DNA of 64,000 nucleotides from Membranipora membranacea. Its lineage: Eukaryota; Bryozoa; Gymnolaemata; Cheilostomatida; Membraniporidae. Each line of letters starts with the position of its first letter. Positions within the stretch are counted from its first letter, which is position 1. This document shows positions 62,093-64,000 of this stretch, piece by piece. The translations under genes were made by a program, and so were the position numbers. The DNA lies in the NCBI GenBank assembly GCA_914767715.1, contig OU612067.1, forward strand, positions 30,600,162-30,664,161. The letters run 5' to 3'. The notes below the pieces were generated by a model, which saw only the letters and a program-made list of their open reading frames with translations, was not told the origin of the DNA and did not search any database.

Positions 62093-64000
62093 TCAACCTG
62101 ATGCAGCCAAAGCACTATTTGGATAATAAGTGTACTCCTTCAATCAGCTGAAAATTATGCGAAAACCAATCATTGCATGTGCAGCTTCAGATCTAGAATC
62201 TAATGATGATGATTTAGCAATGGTCACATCATTTTTCTTATTTCAATAAAAATAAATATTACAGGCTAAATCAGACTATTGAAGTCACGCTGAATAAAAC
62301 TCAAGATGCCCCAGGCCTTGCAACACATTGGTTTTTACAGGATTACTCCGGATGAAAACTACCATGGTCGGTGTATTGATTGTTACTCTTTTATCAACAG
62401 ACTGATACCCATAGTATCATACTACTCCCATAATTTGCCCAAAAGATAAATGAGCAAAGACCACTGATATACTCATGAATGGTGTTTGGTCAAAAATATG
62501 AATGCTTGTGATGAAACTAAATTTGGATTTTCATAATAAAGCCTGCAAGAATATCTACTGCATGCATACCAAAAATTGCCTTGAGACTAGCATTTGAAGA
62601 AACATGCCTCATCCAAAATCACTAAATGGCAGCATTTAAACAACATCGCCAGTTGCCCTCCAGCGTTGTGACACAGGTTCCTGACAGTCTCTCTTGTTTC
62701 TGTTGGCACTATGTTAGCTTGTACACAGAAAAACTGAATTTCGCAATAACATGTGTAATCAAAACCATTTGTTCTGGTCAACCGCTCGAGGAGGAAGAGA
62801 GAAATGAAGGCTCAACCTGAACAAAAATTTACATTTTTTTGCAATTACACAACGTGAACTTTTACTTCCCATTTGGGTCCGAGATCTTCTTGCCAAAGAG
62901 CTGATCAATACAGTCAAGGGCATAGCAACAACAGAAACCAAAACACAGTGCAAATGTCAAAAACATATGCAAAACTTTACAAGCATCAACCAGTTACCAG
63001 AGTGAATAGACGAATCTTGATTTGGCCGTATCCCATGCTAGGGTCATTGGAACAAGAAAGGCTGTTTTTGTCAAAATTATGTTACAATCTATCCAGCATT
63101 AGGGGAACGATAGTTTGCTCATTTACAAGGAGTTTACCTCCTAGCTGATGAGAGAACCAGCGTAACAAACCTTATACCAACAGTAGGAAACAATTGAGTA
63201 TATGCAACTTGCACACCTTAGAATAATGGCTTTTCATACCTGAAATAGTCACTAACCTTTGACTGAATGCCACTTATGAAAAGAGTCAATGTCATTCCGG
63301 GTCATCTAATTAGAGCCTTGTGCACAAGACCTTGAGCACAAGGCTGCCTTATTCCTGTTGCCATATCAATCAATATCCTGTGTGATGGGTTGTTTTAGAG
63401 TGTATACCAGGACATTCCTTGTATAATTCGGAACCTGGCGTACTTTTGGCAAGTGCCTTGGTAACCACCTGCGCAATCTCACCAAGCTTGATATCACCCA
63501 TCTCAAAACTAAAACCTGGTGATGTATAGCGTTTTACACATCACTCTTGTTACTATACACCTTACCAAGTGTGCATGAAATCCCTCCTGACTAGTCTTGA
63601 ATCCGTCAATTTCGCTCTACTCTAACAACTTCTTGGTCATGGTGGTCTATTGGTATAGGCAATCACCCCTCACCGCATCTTGGTGTTTTAGCCCGCCGCT
63701 GACTAAGAGTAATTAACCTTCTCTGCCTAGAAGGTATACCGGTGTGTAGGATTGCAGGGCACAGACTCAGTCAACGTCATGAAAAGCACAACCGGCAGTA
63801 TGATGAGTGGTGGACTAAAGTAGCTAACAAAAGCTACAAAACGGTCCTACTTATTAAACAACTTCTTGGCAAATCCTCATGGATTATTCAGAAAGACCAT
63901 GAATTTCTTAATAAGCGCAATCTCTCATTCTATCTCAACAATTTGTTGAGTTCTCAATGTTCCTTTCCCAAATTTTCCCATATTTGTGCAATGAGATCAA
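62093..64000 (+). other. Terminal intergenic region
   Basis: No supported gene. It contains a weak CTLD-like open frame on the - strand near 62.7 kb and a tRNA-like stretch near 63.65 kb, both described as findings. Confidence 0.45.
62245..62250 (+). terminator. Polyadenylation signal of the lectin gene
   Basis: AATAAA about 155 nt past the stop, followed by a second AATAAA. Confidence 0.55.

Overview
The window is animal nuclear DNA. Genes are split by many GT-AG introns of roughly 0.3 to 4 kb in AT-rich sequence, and there are tRNA-derived SINEs, MITEs and a short satellite array. The protein families (plasma-membrane Ca2+ ATPase, BIR/RING inhibitor of apoptosis, CLCA, C-type lectin) are metazoan. 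The repeats and the divergent CLCA suggest an invertebrate, but the species cannot be told from this sequence. All exon boundaries below were read by eye from splice sites, reading phase and family similarity; none is backed by transcripts.

Layout. (1) From the left edge to about 30.4 kb, + strand: a plasma-membrane calcium-transporting ATPase (PMCA/ATP2B) lacking its first exon(s). Eighteen shared exons lead to a choice of three in-frame 3' terminal exons that would give different cytosolic tails. Its introns hold two 385-bp TTAA-flanked MITEs in opposite orientation, a perfect 66-bp palindrome, and a complete antisense gene. (2) 15.0-17.4 kb, - strand, inside a PMCA intron: an inhibitor-of-apoptosis protein with two BIR domains, a UBA-like helical region and a RING-like C terminus. 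(3) 32.5-35.5 kb, + strand: a small secreted protein of two tandem cysteine-free repeats that I cannot assign to a family; its exons show that it arose by internal duplication. (4) 38.2-52.2 kb, + strand: a 23-exon CLCA family gene (metalloprotease-like domain, VWA with intact MIDAS, beta-sandwich, FnIII, C-terminal membrane segment). It carries a 250-residue insert encoded by three symmetric phase-1 exons directly before a degenerate REWAH motif, where the family has HExxH. (5) 54.7-57.6 kb, + strand: traces of a small membrane-protein gene (tentative), overlapped by a hAT-like element. (6) 58.1-59.4 kb: eight tandem copies of a roughly 173-bp repeat. (7) 61.0-62.1 kb, + strand: a single-domain C-type lectin gene with an in-frame TGA in its signal peptide, so a pseudogene, a null allele or a sequence error. 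The last 1.9 kb has no gene I can support.

The genes do not form an operon-like unit. PMCA exports cytosolic Ca2+ and CLCA proteins modulate Ca2+-activated chloride conductance, but their adjacency here proves no functional link. The points most worth a second look are the CLCA insert with its lost zinc ligand, the alternative PMCA tails, and the unassigned two-repeat secreted protein.
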